Below, piece by piece: positions 9,633 through 17,970 of a DNA stretch of 32,313 nt. The translations under genes and the position numbers were made by a program. Where the stretch lies: assembly GCA_030706225.1 (NCBI GenBank), contig JAUZOW010000010.1, forward strand, positions 1 through 32,313. Direction: 5' to 3'. How positions within the stretch are numbered: position 1 is the stretch's first letter; each line of letters starts with the position of its first letter. The notes beneath the pieces were generated by a model. It made no database searches. It was not told the DNA's origin and worked only from the letters and a program-made list of their open reading frames with translations. The stretch comes from Bacteroidota bacterium. GTDB taxonomy: Bacteria; Bacteroidota; Bacteroidia; Bacteroidales; FEN-979.

Positions 9633-10952
9633 CTAAGCGGTCACCGGAGTTCCTTTATAAAAATTGTAAATTTTAATATACAGCAACATTGAATATTTTG
9701 CCTGAACATACTGTTGGAGAGCCTGAACATAAAGATTCTTCTGTTGAAGGTATTCCACATTGTTGTTGGAGCCTATCTTCAGCTCCTCACTTGAGATTCT
9801 GTAAGATTCCTTTGCATAGTCCAGCTGCTCTTTGGCAGCATTAAACTGGCTTTGCGCATTCTTTACGTTGATGTAAGCCTGTTCTATAGTTTGCATCAGA
9901 TTTGTTTTGACATTTTCAGAGGAGAGCTTTGCCTGTTCAAGAGATATTTTTGATTTCGCAACAGCAATGGAATTTGCTTTCTTGTTGTAAATGGGAATCG
10001 ATAATGTCAGACCAATCTGGGGAGTAATCTGGTTCGACTCCTGAATAAAATATGAATTGTACTGATTCGACATGGCACTCATGGAAAGGCTTCCATCCAT
10101 GCTTAAGGTGGGGAAATACCCTGCTTTTGCCATGGCTACTTCAACGGATTGCTTGTTTACAAGGATATCACTGCTTTTAACCTGAGGCATGATCTGCAAT
10201 GCAACTTTCCGGACACTATCCAGAGAAGCAATAGAAATCTCCGTATTGGCATTCTCCGGTGCGGTAATTTCAAAGGAAGAATCAGCAGGCAGTTGAAGCA
10301 AAGTTTTCAGGGAAAGGATATTCTGCCGTCGCGTATTCTCTGCTGCCACCAGAGTATATTTATCCGTAGCAAAGGTTGATTCCAGTTGCATCAGATCTTT
10401 CAAGGCAACCGTTCCGGATTTTAACTTTTCCTTGCATTGTTCTACCTGAGATTCTGAAGTAGTGACCAGATCTTTTACATATTCAATGTTTTCACCGGCC
10501 AGTAATATGTTCAGGTAGGCCTGAGTGATCTGAAGGGTAATGTCATTTTCAGCAGAAGTTACATCCAGATTGGCAGCTTCCAGAGAAAGCTTGCTGGCTT
10601 TAATATCATTATTATAATAATTCCCTTTGAATAAAACCACAGAAGAATTTACACCGTAATTGGTCGAATTCTGAAAATCACTGTTATTGTAAGAAACATT
10701 CTGCGATACCGATGCGTTGAGGCCTGGATATCTCGCATTTTTTGAAAGGCTGAGATCCTGTTTGTCAGAAGAAGCGGTCAATCGCAAGGTATTTATCTGG
10801 ATGTTGTTTTTCTTCGCATATTCAATACATGCCTTCAGATCCCATACTTTTGTCTGTTTCTGGGCAATGCCAGCCGGCAGAAAAGACAGGAAAAGCAAAA
10901 TCATCGACAGCTCTTTGAACTTAACCCGGATCATTTTGATCAATGTCTGCAT
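9633..10952 (-). CDS. TolC-family outer membrane efflux protein (first in window)
   Basis: Signal peptide; two-fold repeated long coiled-coil pattern; VWDLKACIEYAKKNNIQINTLRL N-terminus typical of Bacteroidetes TolC-like proteins. Confidence 0.93.
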   Translation of the reverse strand: MQTLIKMIRVKFKELSMILLFLSFLPAGIAQKQTKVWDLKACIEYAKKNNIQINTLRLTASSDKQDLSLSKNARYPGLNASVSQNVSYNNSDFQNSTNYGVNSSVVLFKGNYYNNDIKASKLSLEAANLDVTSAENDITLQITQAYLNILLAGENIEYVKDLVTTSESQVEQCKEKLKSGTVALKDLMQLESTFATDKYTLVAAENTRRQNILSLKTLLQLPADSSFEITAPENANTEISIASLDSVRKVALQIMPQVKSSDILVNKQSVEVAMAKAGYFPTLSMDGSLSMSAMSNQYNSYFIQESNQITPQIGLTLSIPIYNKKANSIAVAKSKISLEQAKLSSENVKTNLMQTIEQAYINVKNAQSQFNAAKEQLDYAKESYRISSEELKIGSNNNVEYLQQKNLYVQALQQYVQAKYSMLLYIKIYNFYKGTPVTA

Positions 10953-10990
10953 AACTAAAAAAAGTTTAATATCATTTTATAAATCCAGGG

Positions 10991-10998
10991 CAAAAATA
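10991..10998 (-). promoter_or_regulatory. Putative -7 box (TATTTTTG) of the tolC-macAB-lytTR operon
   Basis: Plus-strand CAAAAATA is TATTTTTG on the minus strand (TAnnTTTG); about 38 nt upstream of the ATG at 10952. No good TTTG -33 element at the usual spacing (only TTTTC near 11025-11021). Confidence 0.45.
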
Positions 10999-11020
10999 CC
11001 TCCCCGTTCTCCGCGATTTT

Positions 11021-11080
11021 GAAAAATGCAGCAAGACCGGGAAACAAATCAGCAAAAAGGATAAAAAACGCTGCAAGACA
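11021..11080 (-). repeat. Three 18-nt direct repeat units at exact 21-bp periodicity; candidate LytTR regulator binding array
   Basis: Plus strand: 11021 gaaaaatgcagcaagacc / 11042 aaacaaatcagcaaaaag / 11063 aaaaaacgctgcaagaca. Invariant in all three: A-tract positions, C at 9, GCAA at 11-14, A at 16. Outer units match 14/18. The array sits just upstream of the -7 box at 10991-10998. Confidence 0.55.
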
Positions 11081-11146
11081 TTTTTGTATATAGTCGTACG
11101 AAGAGGTATACTGATATCAAACCGCACAATACGGAATAAAACAATT

Positions 11147-11154
11147 TATCTTTG
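11147..11154 (+). promoter_or_regulatory. Putative -7 box (TATCTTTG) for the aldo/keto reductase gene
   Basis: Exact TAnnTTTG match 20 nt before the ATG at 11175; no convincing -33 partner. Confidence 0.35.
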
Positions 11155-11174
11155 CCAGACATTATTCATGAAAT

Positions 11175-12149
11175 ATGGAAACGAAGATCACATTGCGCTC
11201 TCTTGGCAATTCAAATCTGATGGTTACACCCATCGGACTTGGTACCTGGCAATTCAGCAGGAATCAAGGATTGGCCGGCAAATTCTGGCCGGATATGGAG
11301 GATGATGTCATCAACGGTATCGTAAAAGCCAGTCTGAAAGGCGGAATCAACTGGTTTGATACAGCAGAGGTTTACGGGAACGGAGCTTCCGAAAAAGCTC
11401 TTTCCACTGCACTTACAATTAACGGTAAAAAGCCAGGTGAGGTCATTATTGCTACCAAATGGTGGCCGGCTTTACGAAGAGCTTCAAATATTTTAAGTAC
11501 TATCGACAAGCGGTTAAAAGCGCTGGACCCTTTTCCCATCGATCTGTATCAGATCCATCAACCCTTCGGTTTTTCCGGGGAGAAAGCCGAAATGGCAGCC
11601 ATGGCAAAGCTTGTAAAAGATCATAAAATAAAGTACGTCGGTGTAAGCAATTTTCCGGCCAGAAGAATGCGTTCAGCCTGGGAAGCCTTGCAAAAAGAGG
11701 GAATCTCTTTGATTTCCAACCAGGTCAGATACAATCTCATCGACCGGAAAATAGAAACCAATGGCATTCTGAATACTGCCAAAGAACTGGGTATTTCCAT
11801 CATTTCATATTCCCCGCTGGCTCAGGGGATATTGACCGGTAAGTTTCACGCCGACCCTGACCTCGTCAAAAAAGCCGGCAAACGTAAACTGACCTCCTAT
11901 TTCATGCCTTCCACAATGGATAAATGCAAACCGTTAATTACTTCCCTGAAAATACTTGCCGAAAAATACAGTGTTACCCCTTCCCAGATAGCGCTCAACT
12001 GGCTTATCAATTTTCAGGGAGATTCGATCGTAGCCATTCCCGGTGCCACCAAAGAATCTCATGCCAAAGAAAATACAGGCGCTATGAAATTCATTATGGA
12101 TCCAGAGGATATGGCTCTTTTGGATCAAAAGAGTGAAATGTTCAAATAA
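11175..12149 (+). CDS. Aldo/keto reductase
   Basis: RSLGNSNLMVTPIGLGTWQFSR...GGINWFDTAEVYGNGASEKALSTAL...IDLYQIHQPFGF...IKYVGVSNFPARRM...YSPLAQGILTGKF. Confidence 0.96.
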   Translation: METKITLRSLGNSNLMVTPIGLGTWQFSRNQGLAGKFWPDMEDDVINGIVKASLKGGINWFDTAEVYGNGASEKALSTALTINGKKPGEVIIATKWWPALRRASNILSTIDKRLKALDPFPIDLYQIHQPFGFSGEKAEMAAMAKLVKDHKIKYVGVSNFPARRMRSAWEALQKEGISLISNQVRYNLIDRKIETNGILNTAKELGISIISYSPLAQGILTGKFHADPDLVKKAGKRKLTSYFMPSTMDKCKPLITSLKILAEKYSVTPSQIALNWLINFQGDSIVAIPGATKESHAKENTGAMKFIMDPEDMALLDQKSEMFK

Positions 12150-12238
12150 ATTTACTGTAATTTTGTGCCATATCTGTTCCCGGTTTTTTCAATTTTAATC
12201 GGCTATCATCTTCACCGGGAGAATAAAAATCTTTTATT

Positions 12239-13309
12239 ATGAATAAGCATACTGCAGAACTTCATAGCCATGGTGTTAGCATCTGGCTCGACAATATCAC
12301 CCGTAAAATGCTGGATGACGGCACCATCGGGCGTTTTATCCATGAAATGAATGTAACGGGACTGACGTCCAATCCAACCATTTTTGACCATGCCATCGCC
12401 AGCTCCGATTATTACGATCAAGCTATCAACGCTCATCTGAATTGTAAAATGTCAGATGAAGACCTTTTCTTTGAACTGGCAATCGAAGATATTCAGCGAG
12501 CTGCCGACCTGTTCCTCCCCGTTTACCAAAGAACAAATGGCCTTGATGGCTTCGTCTCCATTGAGATATCTCCTTTGCTTGCCTATGATACGGAAAATAC
12601 CATCCAGGCAGCCAGGGATGTCTTCTCAAAAGTCAATCGCCCAAATGTGTTTATAAAAATTCCGGGAACACCTCAGGGGCTTCCGGCTATTGAAAAAACC
12701 ATTGCCGAAGGTATTCCTGTGAACATTACTCTCTTGTTTTCTGCTGCCCAGTATAAAGCAGCTGCAAATGCCTGCCTGAAAGGAATTGAATCCCGGATTG
12801 AAAAAGGACTTAATCCCAATGTCAGATCTGTGGCTTCTGTTTTTGTGAGCCGGTGGGATAAAGCCGTTTCCGGAAAGGTTCCTCAACATCTTCAGAATCA
12901 GCTGGGAATAGCCGTCATGCGTCACGTTTACCAGGAATACCAGGATTTCCTGTCATCGGAAAGAGTCGGTCGGATATTGAACTGTGGTGTTCTCCCCCAA
13001 CGTCTTCTCTGGGCAAGCACCGGGACAAAGGACCCCAAAGCCTCCGATATCCTTTACGTGAAAAGCCTCATCGCTCCTTTTACCATCAATACCATTCCCG
13101 ACAATACCCTTCTTGCTTACGCTGATCACGGAGAAACCGGGTCAATGGCTGATATTACTCTTGAAAAGGCTGACCTTCTCCTGAAAGAATTCAAAGAAGC
13201 CGGAATTGATTACGATGCCCTCGGAGAACGTCTCCAAAGCGAAGGCAGCGATGCATTCGTCAAATCCTGGGAACATCTGATCGAAAGTATCAAGACTAAA
13301 AGAGCCTGA
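12239..13309 (+). CDS. tal: Transaldolase
   Basis: HSHGVSIWLDNITRKMLDDGTIGRFIHEMNVTGLTSNPTIFDHAI...NVFIKIPGTPQGLPAIEKTIAEGIPVNITLLFSAAQY; catalytic Lys context VFIKIPGT. Confidence 0.95.
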   Translation: MNKHTAELHSHGVSIWLDNITRKMLDDGTIGRFIHEMNVTGLTSNPTIFDHAIASSDYYDQAINAHLNCKMSDEDLFFELAIEDIQRAADLFLPVYQRTNGLDGFVSIEISPLLAYDTENTIQAARDVFSKVNRPNVFIKIPGTPQGLPAIEKTIAEGIPVNITLLFSAAQYKAAANACLKGIESRIEKGLNPNVRSVASVFVSRWDKAVSGKVPQHLQNQLGIAVMRHVYQEYQDFLSSERVGRILNCGVLPQRLLWASTGTKDPKASDILYVKSLIAPFTINTIPDNTLLAYADHGETGSMADITLEKADLLLKEFKEAGIDYDALGERLQSEGSDAFVKSWEHLIESIKTKRA

Positions 13310-13347
13310 CGGGAAAAAGCTTTTACCTGCGTTTCTGAATAATCTTA

Positions 13348-15024
13348 TTATTTCCCTTTATATTCAATTAACGGGATTCCAAATGTAGCATCCGGTTCCT
13401 GAATGTGGATGAGATTTGCAATCGTGGGCGCTAAATCCTCTATATAAACTTCCCGGTTCGATTCCCCGGGTGTAACGTGCCATCCGTAAAAGATCATCGG
13501 AACATGGGTATCGTAATCAAAAGATGATTCATGGGATGTCCCTTCATCATCATCACCATACAGAAACAGGTTATTCACACTCAAGCTCAGGGAAAGGTCA
13601 CCGGACCGTGAGGAATTATAGCCATTTAAAAGAAATGAATTCATATTCCTTTCCGGAACCGATGCATCATCTTCAACGTTTGTAAGAATCGATCCAATCC
13701 CGGGAAAAGTGAATTTCAAAAAATTCGCCATATCTCTTCTCACCTGAGTCAGATCCAGATTCATACTGTCAATTTGGGCATGATCCAGGTAGATTTGGCT
13801 TTCGTAAACATTCTTCAAAATACCGGAATTGCCGTATTTGCGGAAACAGAAATTTTTCAGGCTGTTTTCAATGGAATCCGGAAAAACACCTCCTGCAGAA
13901 ATACGATTTTCCTTTAAATATGCACTATTGGGTTTTACGCCATGATCGCCAGTAAGGAACAGAAGATAATTACCGGCTCCAACACGCTTATCCAGCGTAT
14001 CCAGAAGATTTGCAATCTGTCGGTCCAAACGGATATAAGTATCCATGATTTCCATGGAATTCGGACCATACGCATGCCCGATGTAATCGGTGGAAGAAAA
14101 GGAAATAGCGAGAAAATCCGTGAACGGACCTTTCCCGGGATTGTTTTCCCTTAGCATGGCAAAGACAAAGTCGTTCAGTAATTCGAGACCATACGGAGTT
14201 GAAATAATTTTGTCCAGTTTTTCACTCTCTGTCAGCTTCCCGAAGGTATGCGGGAAAGTCGTCTTCCCTTCTTTGAATACATCTTCTTCTCCGGGGCCGG
14301 CATCCGGCCAGGATACTCTGTAATTAATATTGGAAACCGTATCCCAGGGTTTCGACATAAGTTTTTCCGGAATCCTTTTACTGTTGAACTGCTTTACCCA
14401 TTCCGGAAGTTCTTTCATATAATAAGAAGATGTGATAAATTTTCCGGAATGCCCATCGTACCAGTAAACCTGATTTCCCATATGCCCTCCGGGCAGAATT
14501 GCAGCCCTGTCTTTAATGGATACAGAAAAAACTCTTGAATTACCATTGTCAGACATCCTCAGCTGATCTGTAATGGTAGATGAGATGAGGTTTGCAGGCG
14601 ATGCCTGCCCGGCAATGCCTTCTTCGCCTACAGTTGAATAATTATAATCCTTAACGCAATAAACGGATTTTCCTGTTTTTTTTGAATACCAGCTGTTCGA
14701 AATAATTCCGTGATAATATGGTGTGGTTCCGGTGTAGATGCTGGCATGTCCGGGACCTGTATATGTTGGAATATAATTATACTGCGCAAAGGTAAAATTC
14801 ATCCCTTCTCTCATCAACCGTTTAAATCCTGATTCACTGTACTGGTCATAAAAACGGTACAGGTAATCGAATCTCATCTGATCGATCACAATACCTACGA
14901 CCAATTTAGGCTGAACCGGCCTTGGATTGCCTTCAGTAAGGGATTTATTGCCGGCATTGACTTTGTTCATCCCGGGAATACATCCCAGGGCAATAATACA
15001 TGAAAGTATGAACCATTTTTTCAT
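13348..15024 (-). CDS. pafA: Alkaline phosphatase family protein, PafA-like (type I phosphodiesterase/nucleotide pyrophosphatase fold)
   Basis: PKLVVGIVIDQMRFDYLYRFYDQYSESGFKRLMREGMNFTFAQYNYIPTYTGPGHASIYTGTTPYYHGII (metal site and nucleophile Thr region); ...SFSSTDYIGHAYGPNSMEIMDTYIRLD...LLFLTGDHGV; signal peptide. Confidence 0.85.
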   Translation of the reverse strand: MKKWFILSCIIALGCIPGMNKVNAGNKSLTEGNPRPVQPKLVVGIVIDQMRFDYLYRFYDQYSESGFKRLMREGMNFTFAQYNYIPTYTGPGHASIYTGTTPYYHGIISNSWYSKKTGKSVYCVKDYNYSTVGEEGIAGQASPANLISSTITDQLRMSDNGNSRVFSVSIKDRAAILPGGHMGNQVYWYDGHSGKFITSSYYMKELPEWVKQFNSKRIPEKLMSKPWDTVSNINYRVSWPDAGPGEEDVFKEGKTTFPHTFGKLTESEKLDKIISTPYGLELLNDFVFAMLRENNPGKGPFTDFLAISFSSTDYIGHAYGPNSMEIMDTYIRLDRQIANLLDTLDKRVGAGNYLLFLTGDHGVKPNSAYLKENRISAGGVFPDSIENSLKNFCFRKYGNSGILKNVYESQIYLDHAQIDSMNLDLTQVRRDMANFLKFTFPGIGSILTNVEDDASVPERNMNSFLLNGYNSSRSGDLSLSLSVNNLFLYGDDDEGTSHESSFDYDTHVPMIFYGWHVTPGESNREVYIEDLAPTIANLIHIQEPDATFGIPLIEYKGK

Positions 15025-15046
15025 ATGATGTCAGAATAGATTTAAT

Positions 15047-16081
15047 TTACATGGGTTCGATCTCAAGGATCGTAAAAGTATTTGCTTTGATTGAAGGTCT
15101 GGGGTGTGGATTTTCCTTTGTTACAGGCGATACATCCTCAAACTCAGCAACAGGCAAATAAATACGATGCGTTTCAGGATTTATTGTTATCGTTCTCGCC
15201 CCTTTCCGGGTTGGGAAATTTTCCATCATCTGAAATGAATCTCTATTTATTTCCTGTATCACCGTCATCGTCCCTTCACCATTTGAGCTATATATCCTTT
15301 TTAAGAATGGGTCAAAAGCGACTCCGTCAACATTATCTCCAATATCCAGCTTTGCAACAACCATTCCGTTATCCGCATCTGTTACGATCATTCGTTTATT
15401 TCCGCAAACTGAGAACAAAAGATGATTTTTAATATCAATTGCCAATCCACTAGGTTCTTCTCCCGGTGAAATGGACCATGTTTTTTCGACTTTTAAAGTC
15501 ACTGGATTGATTACACAAATCTGGCTTTTATCTTCAATATTGACATAAATTTTCCCCTTTTCATCCGTGACGGAAAATTCAGGTTTTCCGGGAAGCTGGA
15601 TCGTCCCAATCACTGTATTTGTGTTTGGATCTATTACTGTAGCATTGGAACTTCTTCCGTTAAATGTAAATACCTTATGAGAAAAAATATCATAAAGAAT
15701 GGCATCCGGGTTATTCCCGGTTACTTTGATCTTCGTGATCACCTGTAAAGTTTTTAGATCAAATACGGTCACAGAAGTATCCCGGCCATTACTGATAAAT
15801 CCTTTATGAAGATCCTTAGCCAGTGCGATTCCATGGACGCCTTTGGTATCGGGAATCGTACCGACAATTTTCTTCTCTTTTACATCCAGAACCTGTACGA
15901 TGTTCCCATGTGAGATATATAATCGTGAAGTGGCATTATCCATGGTAAGATAATCATAGCTCCCATTTCCTTCCATGTGGATCATATTTGCGATCCTGTA
16001 TCCGGATTTAGCGACCTGTGCAACAGAAATGCTGGTGAATAACAACAGCAAAACAGCTTGAATAAAAAATAATTTTTTCAT
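15047..16081 (-). CDS. YncE-family beta-propeller protein, secreted
   Basis: Repeating blades (LYISHGNIVQVLDVKEKKIVGTIPDTKGVHGIALAKD...GFISNGRDTSVTVFDLKTLQVITKIKVTGNNPDAILYD). The start at MKKLFFIQAVLLLLFTSISVAQ (16081) gives a clean signal peptide; the ORF itself extends to 16132. Confidence 0.85.
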   Translation of the reverse strand: MKKLFFIQAVLLLLFTSISVAQVAKSGYRIANMIHMEGNGSYDYLTMDNATSRLYISHGNIVQVLDVKEKKIVGTIPDTKGVHGIALAKDLHKGFISNGRDTSVTVFDLKTLQVITKIKVTGNNPDAILYDIFSHKVFTFNGRSSNATVIDPNTNTVIGTIQLPGKPEFSVTDEKGKIYVNIEDKSQICVINPVTLKVEKTWSISPGEEPSGLAIDIKNHLLFSVCGNKRMIVTDADNGMVVAKLDIGDNVDGVAFDPFLKRIYSSNGEGTMTVIQEINRDSFQMMENFPTRKGARTITINPETHRIYLPVAEFEDVSPVTKENPHPRPSIKANTFTILEIEPM

Positions 16082-16176
16082 CTTTTTCTTTTTTAAACAA
16101 CCGGTTAACATTATGACTCCCTGATTTCTCAATGAAAGCCGAAGTTATTCTTCTGCTATTAAAATTATTTTCTTTA

Positions 16177-16184
16177 CAAAAGTA
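16177..16184 (-). promoter_or_regulatory. Putative -7 box (TACTTTTG) for the yncE-like/pafA-like pair
   Basis: Plus-strand CAAAAGTA is TACTTTTG on the minus strand (TAnnTTTG), upstream of the divergent yncE-like gene; weak -33. Confidence 0.35.
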
Positions 16185-16293
16185 CCGGAATTACATTTGA
16201 TCCTGATAAAATAAACTTCATTTTCAATATACTGAAGGTTCAGAGTTCTGGTTGCTCTGAATGGATACCTGAATGAGTTGAGGATAAAAACTT

Positions 16294-16301
16294 TAATTTT
16301 G
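16294..16301 (+). promoter_or_regulatory. Putative -7 box (TAATTTTG) for the GH29 gene
   Basis: Exact TAnnTTTG match 32 nt before the ATG at 16334; no -33 partner at standard spacing. Confidence 0.35.
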
Positions 16302-16333
16302 AAGGGTCTAAAAAGCAAGAAGATTTATAATTC

Positions 16334-17653
16334 ATGAAGAAAATAATACTGATCTCGGCCCTGCTGATTCTTCAGCAGTCAGCTTTTTTACACGGACAGG
16401 AAGCCAGGCTTGCTGTACCCTCGCAAATCCAGTATGCATGGCAGGAACAGGAAAGGATTATGTTCATTCACCTGGGCATGGCTACCTGGCAGAATAAAGA
16501 GTACGATGACGGCCATTTTGATCTTTCAAGAGTGAACCCGACGAAGCTGAACACAGATGACTGGTGTAAAGTAGCCAAATCATGGGGAGCTAAAGAGATC
16601 ATTTTTGTCGCCAAGCACGCCGGTGGGTTTTGTTGGTGGCCGACTCATACAACGGAATATTGTGTCCGGAACATCCCCTGGAAAAACGGGAAAGGTGATC
16701 TTCTGGCTGAAGTGGCTGCATCCTGCAAGAAAACCGGTTTGAAGCTGGGTATCTATATTTATCCTGGCGATGGCGAATATGGAGCCGGCGATGGCGGAGT
16801 AACAAAAGACCCTTCAAAACAGGAAGCTTATAATAAAATTTACAGAAAACAACTTACCGAAATCCTCAGTCTCTACGGAGTAATCTCTGAAGTCTGGTTT
16901 GATGGAAGCTGTAAAATTGATGTTTCTGACATTCTGCAGAAATATGCCCGGAAATCGGTCATCTTCCAAGGTCCCATGGCCAGTATCCGGTGGCCAGGAA
17001 CTGAAAGCGGAAAGCTGGATTATCCGGTATGGAATACAGTATCTTCGGCTGCTCTGAAAACCGGTGTCAGTACCCAGAAAGATGACAATCCCGACGGGGA
17101 TGCCTGGGCTCCGCTGGAAGCGGACATCCCTTTGTATAATCACTACTGGTTCTGGGCTCCCTCCAATGAAAGCAAACGGAAAACACTTCCAGAGCTGATG
17201 GAGATCTATTACAAGTCGGTTGGATACGGCGGAGTGCTTCTGATTAACGCCTCACCGGATACCAATGGGGTTATTGTGCCGGGAGATCAGGCTCTCTATA
17301 AGAAATTTGGTGAAGAGCTTAAGAATCGCTTTGGAAAACCGCTGAAAGAGATTCAGAATATTTCCGGAAATACAGCTGAGATTGTCTTTTCAAGACCGAC
17401 TTCGGTCAATCACACCATTCTGATGGAAAACTACCTTAAAGGACAGCGTATCCGTTCCTATACCATTGAAGGTTATATCGGAGGACAGTGGAAAATCCTT
17501 TCGTCCGGCATTTCCGCCGGCAGGAAAAAAATCGATACTTTCCCTGATGTAACCGTATCCAGACTGCGGCTGACGGTGAACAAGTCAGTAGGAATACCCC
17601 TGATCCGCTCCTTTTCAGCCTTTTTTATTAAAGATTTTAATAAAAACCGGTAG
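16334..17653 (+). CDS. Alpha-L-fucosidase, GH29 family, secreted
   Basis: Signal peptide; MFIHLGMATWQNKEYDDG...GAKEIIFVAKHAGGFCWWPTHTTEYCVRNIPWKNGKGDLLAEVAASCKKTGLKLGIYIYPGD...ISEVWFDGS (GH29 nucleophile Asp region); C-terminal beta-sandwich-like domain. Confidence 0.93.
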   Translation: MKKIILISALLILQQSAFLHGQEARLAVPSQIQYAWQEQERIMFIHLGMATWQNKEYDDGHFDLSRVNPTKLNTDDWCKVAKSWGAKEIIFVAKHAGGFCWWPTHTTEYCVRNIPWKNGKGDLLAEVAASCKKTGLKLGIYIYPGDGEYGAGDGGVTKDPSKQEAYNKIYRKQLTEILSLYGVISEVWFDGSCKIDVSDILQKYARKSVIFQGPMASIRWPGTESGKLDYPVWNTVSSAALKTGVSTQKDDNPDGDAWAPLEADIPLYNHYWFWAPSNESKRKTLPELMEIYYKSVGYGGVLLINASPDTNGVIVPGDQALYKKFGEELKNRFGKPLKEIQNISGNTAEIVFSRPTSVNHTILMENYLKGQRIRSYTIEGYIGGQWKILSSGISAGRKKIDTFPDVTVSRLRLTVNKSVGIPLIRSFSAFFIKDFNKNR

Positions 17654-17676
17654 TAGCGCGGAAGAGGGGTATTATC

Positions 17677-17970
17677 TTATATCATCTTCTCAATATCCCA
17701 GACAAATGCCCTGAGGCCTTCTTTTTCAACCTCTTTATCGAGAGACTGAAGTTTTGACAACAGGGAATCAACCTTTTCATCTTCAACAATGACCAGGTTG
17801 GCATTGTTGAGATCCGGCCAGGTGTGGGTTCCTTCATGTGGAAGCCCTTTCCCCGAACCGGTTCCCATAATGTCGGTCCATCGGGTAAAACCCCGTATTG
17901 TCAGCTGATTGAGAATTTCCCGGACATGACGTCCCAATGACTGATTATAAACGACAAATACTGCTTTCAT
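17677..17970 (-). CDS. Small PII-like transporter-associated protein (PG0541 family)
   Basis: 97 aa; MKAVFVVYNQSLGRHVREILNQLTIRGFTRWTDIMGTGSGKGLPHEGTHTWPDLNNANLVIVED. Overlaps the RND pump gene by 4 bp (ATGA). Family name assigned from memory. Confidence 0.75.
   Translation of the reverse strand: MKAVFVVYNQSLGRHVREILNQLTIRGFTRWTDIMGTGSGKGLPHEGTHTWPDLNNANLVIVEDEKVDSLLSKLQSLDKEVEKEGLRAFVWDIEKMI

Noticed and set aside
11094-11101. TCGTACGA palindrome near the divergent tolC/aldo-keto reductase intergenic region
   Set aside because: Only 8 bp, no second copy found by eye, no extension beyond the core.
13315-13324. AAAAGCTTTT palindrome between convergent transaldolase and phosphatase genes
   Set aside because: Short AT-rich palindrome expected by chance; no stable hairpin or T-run.
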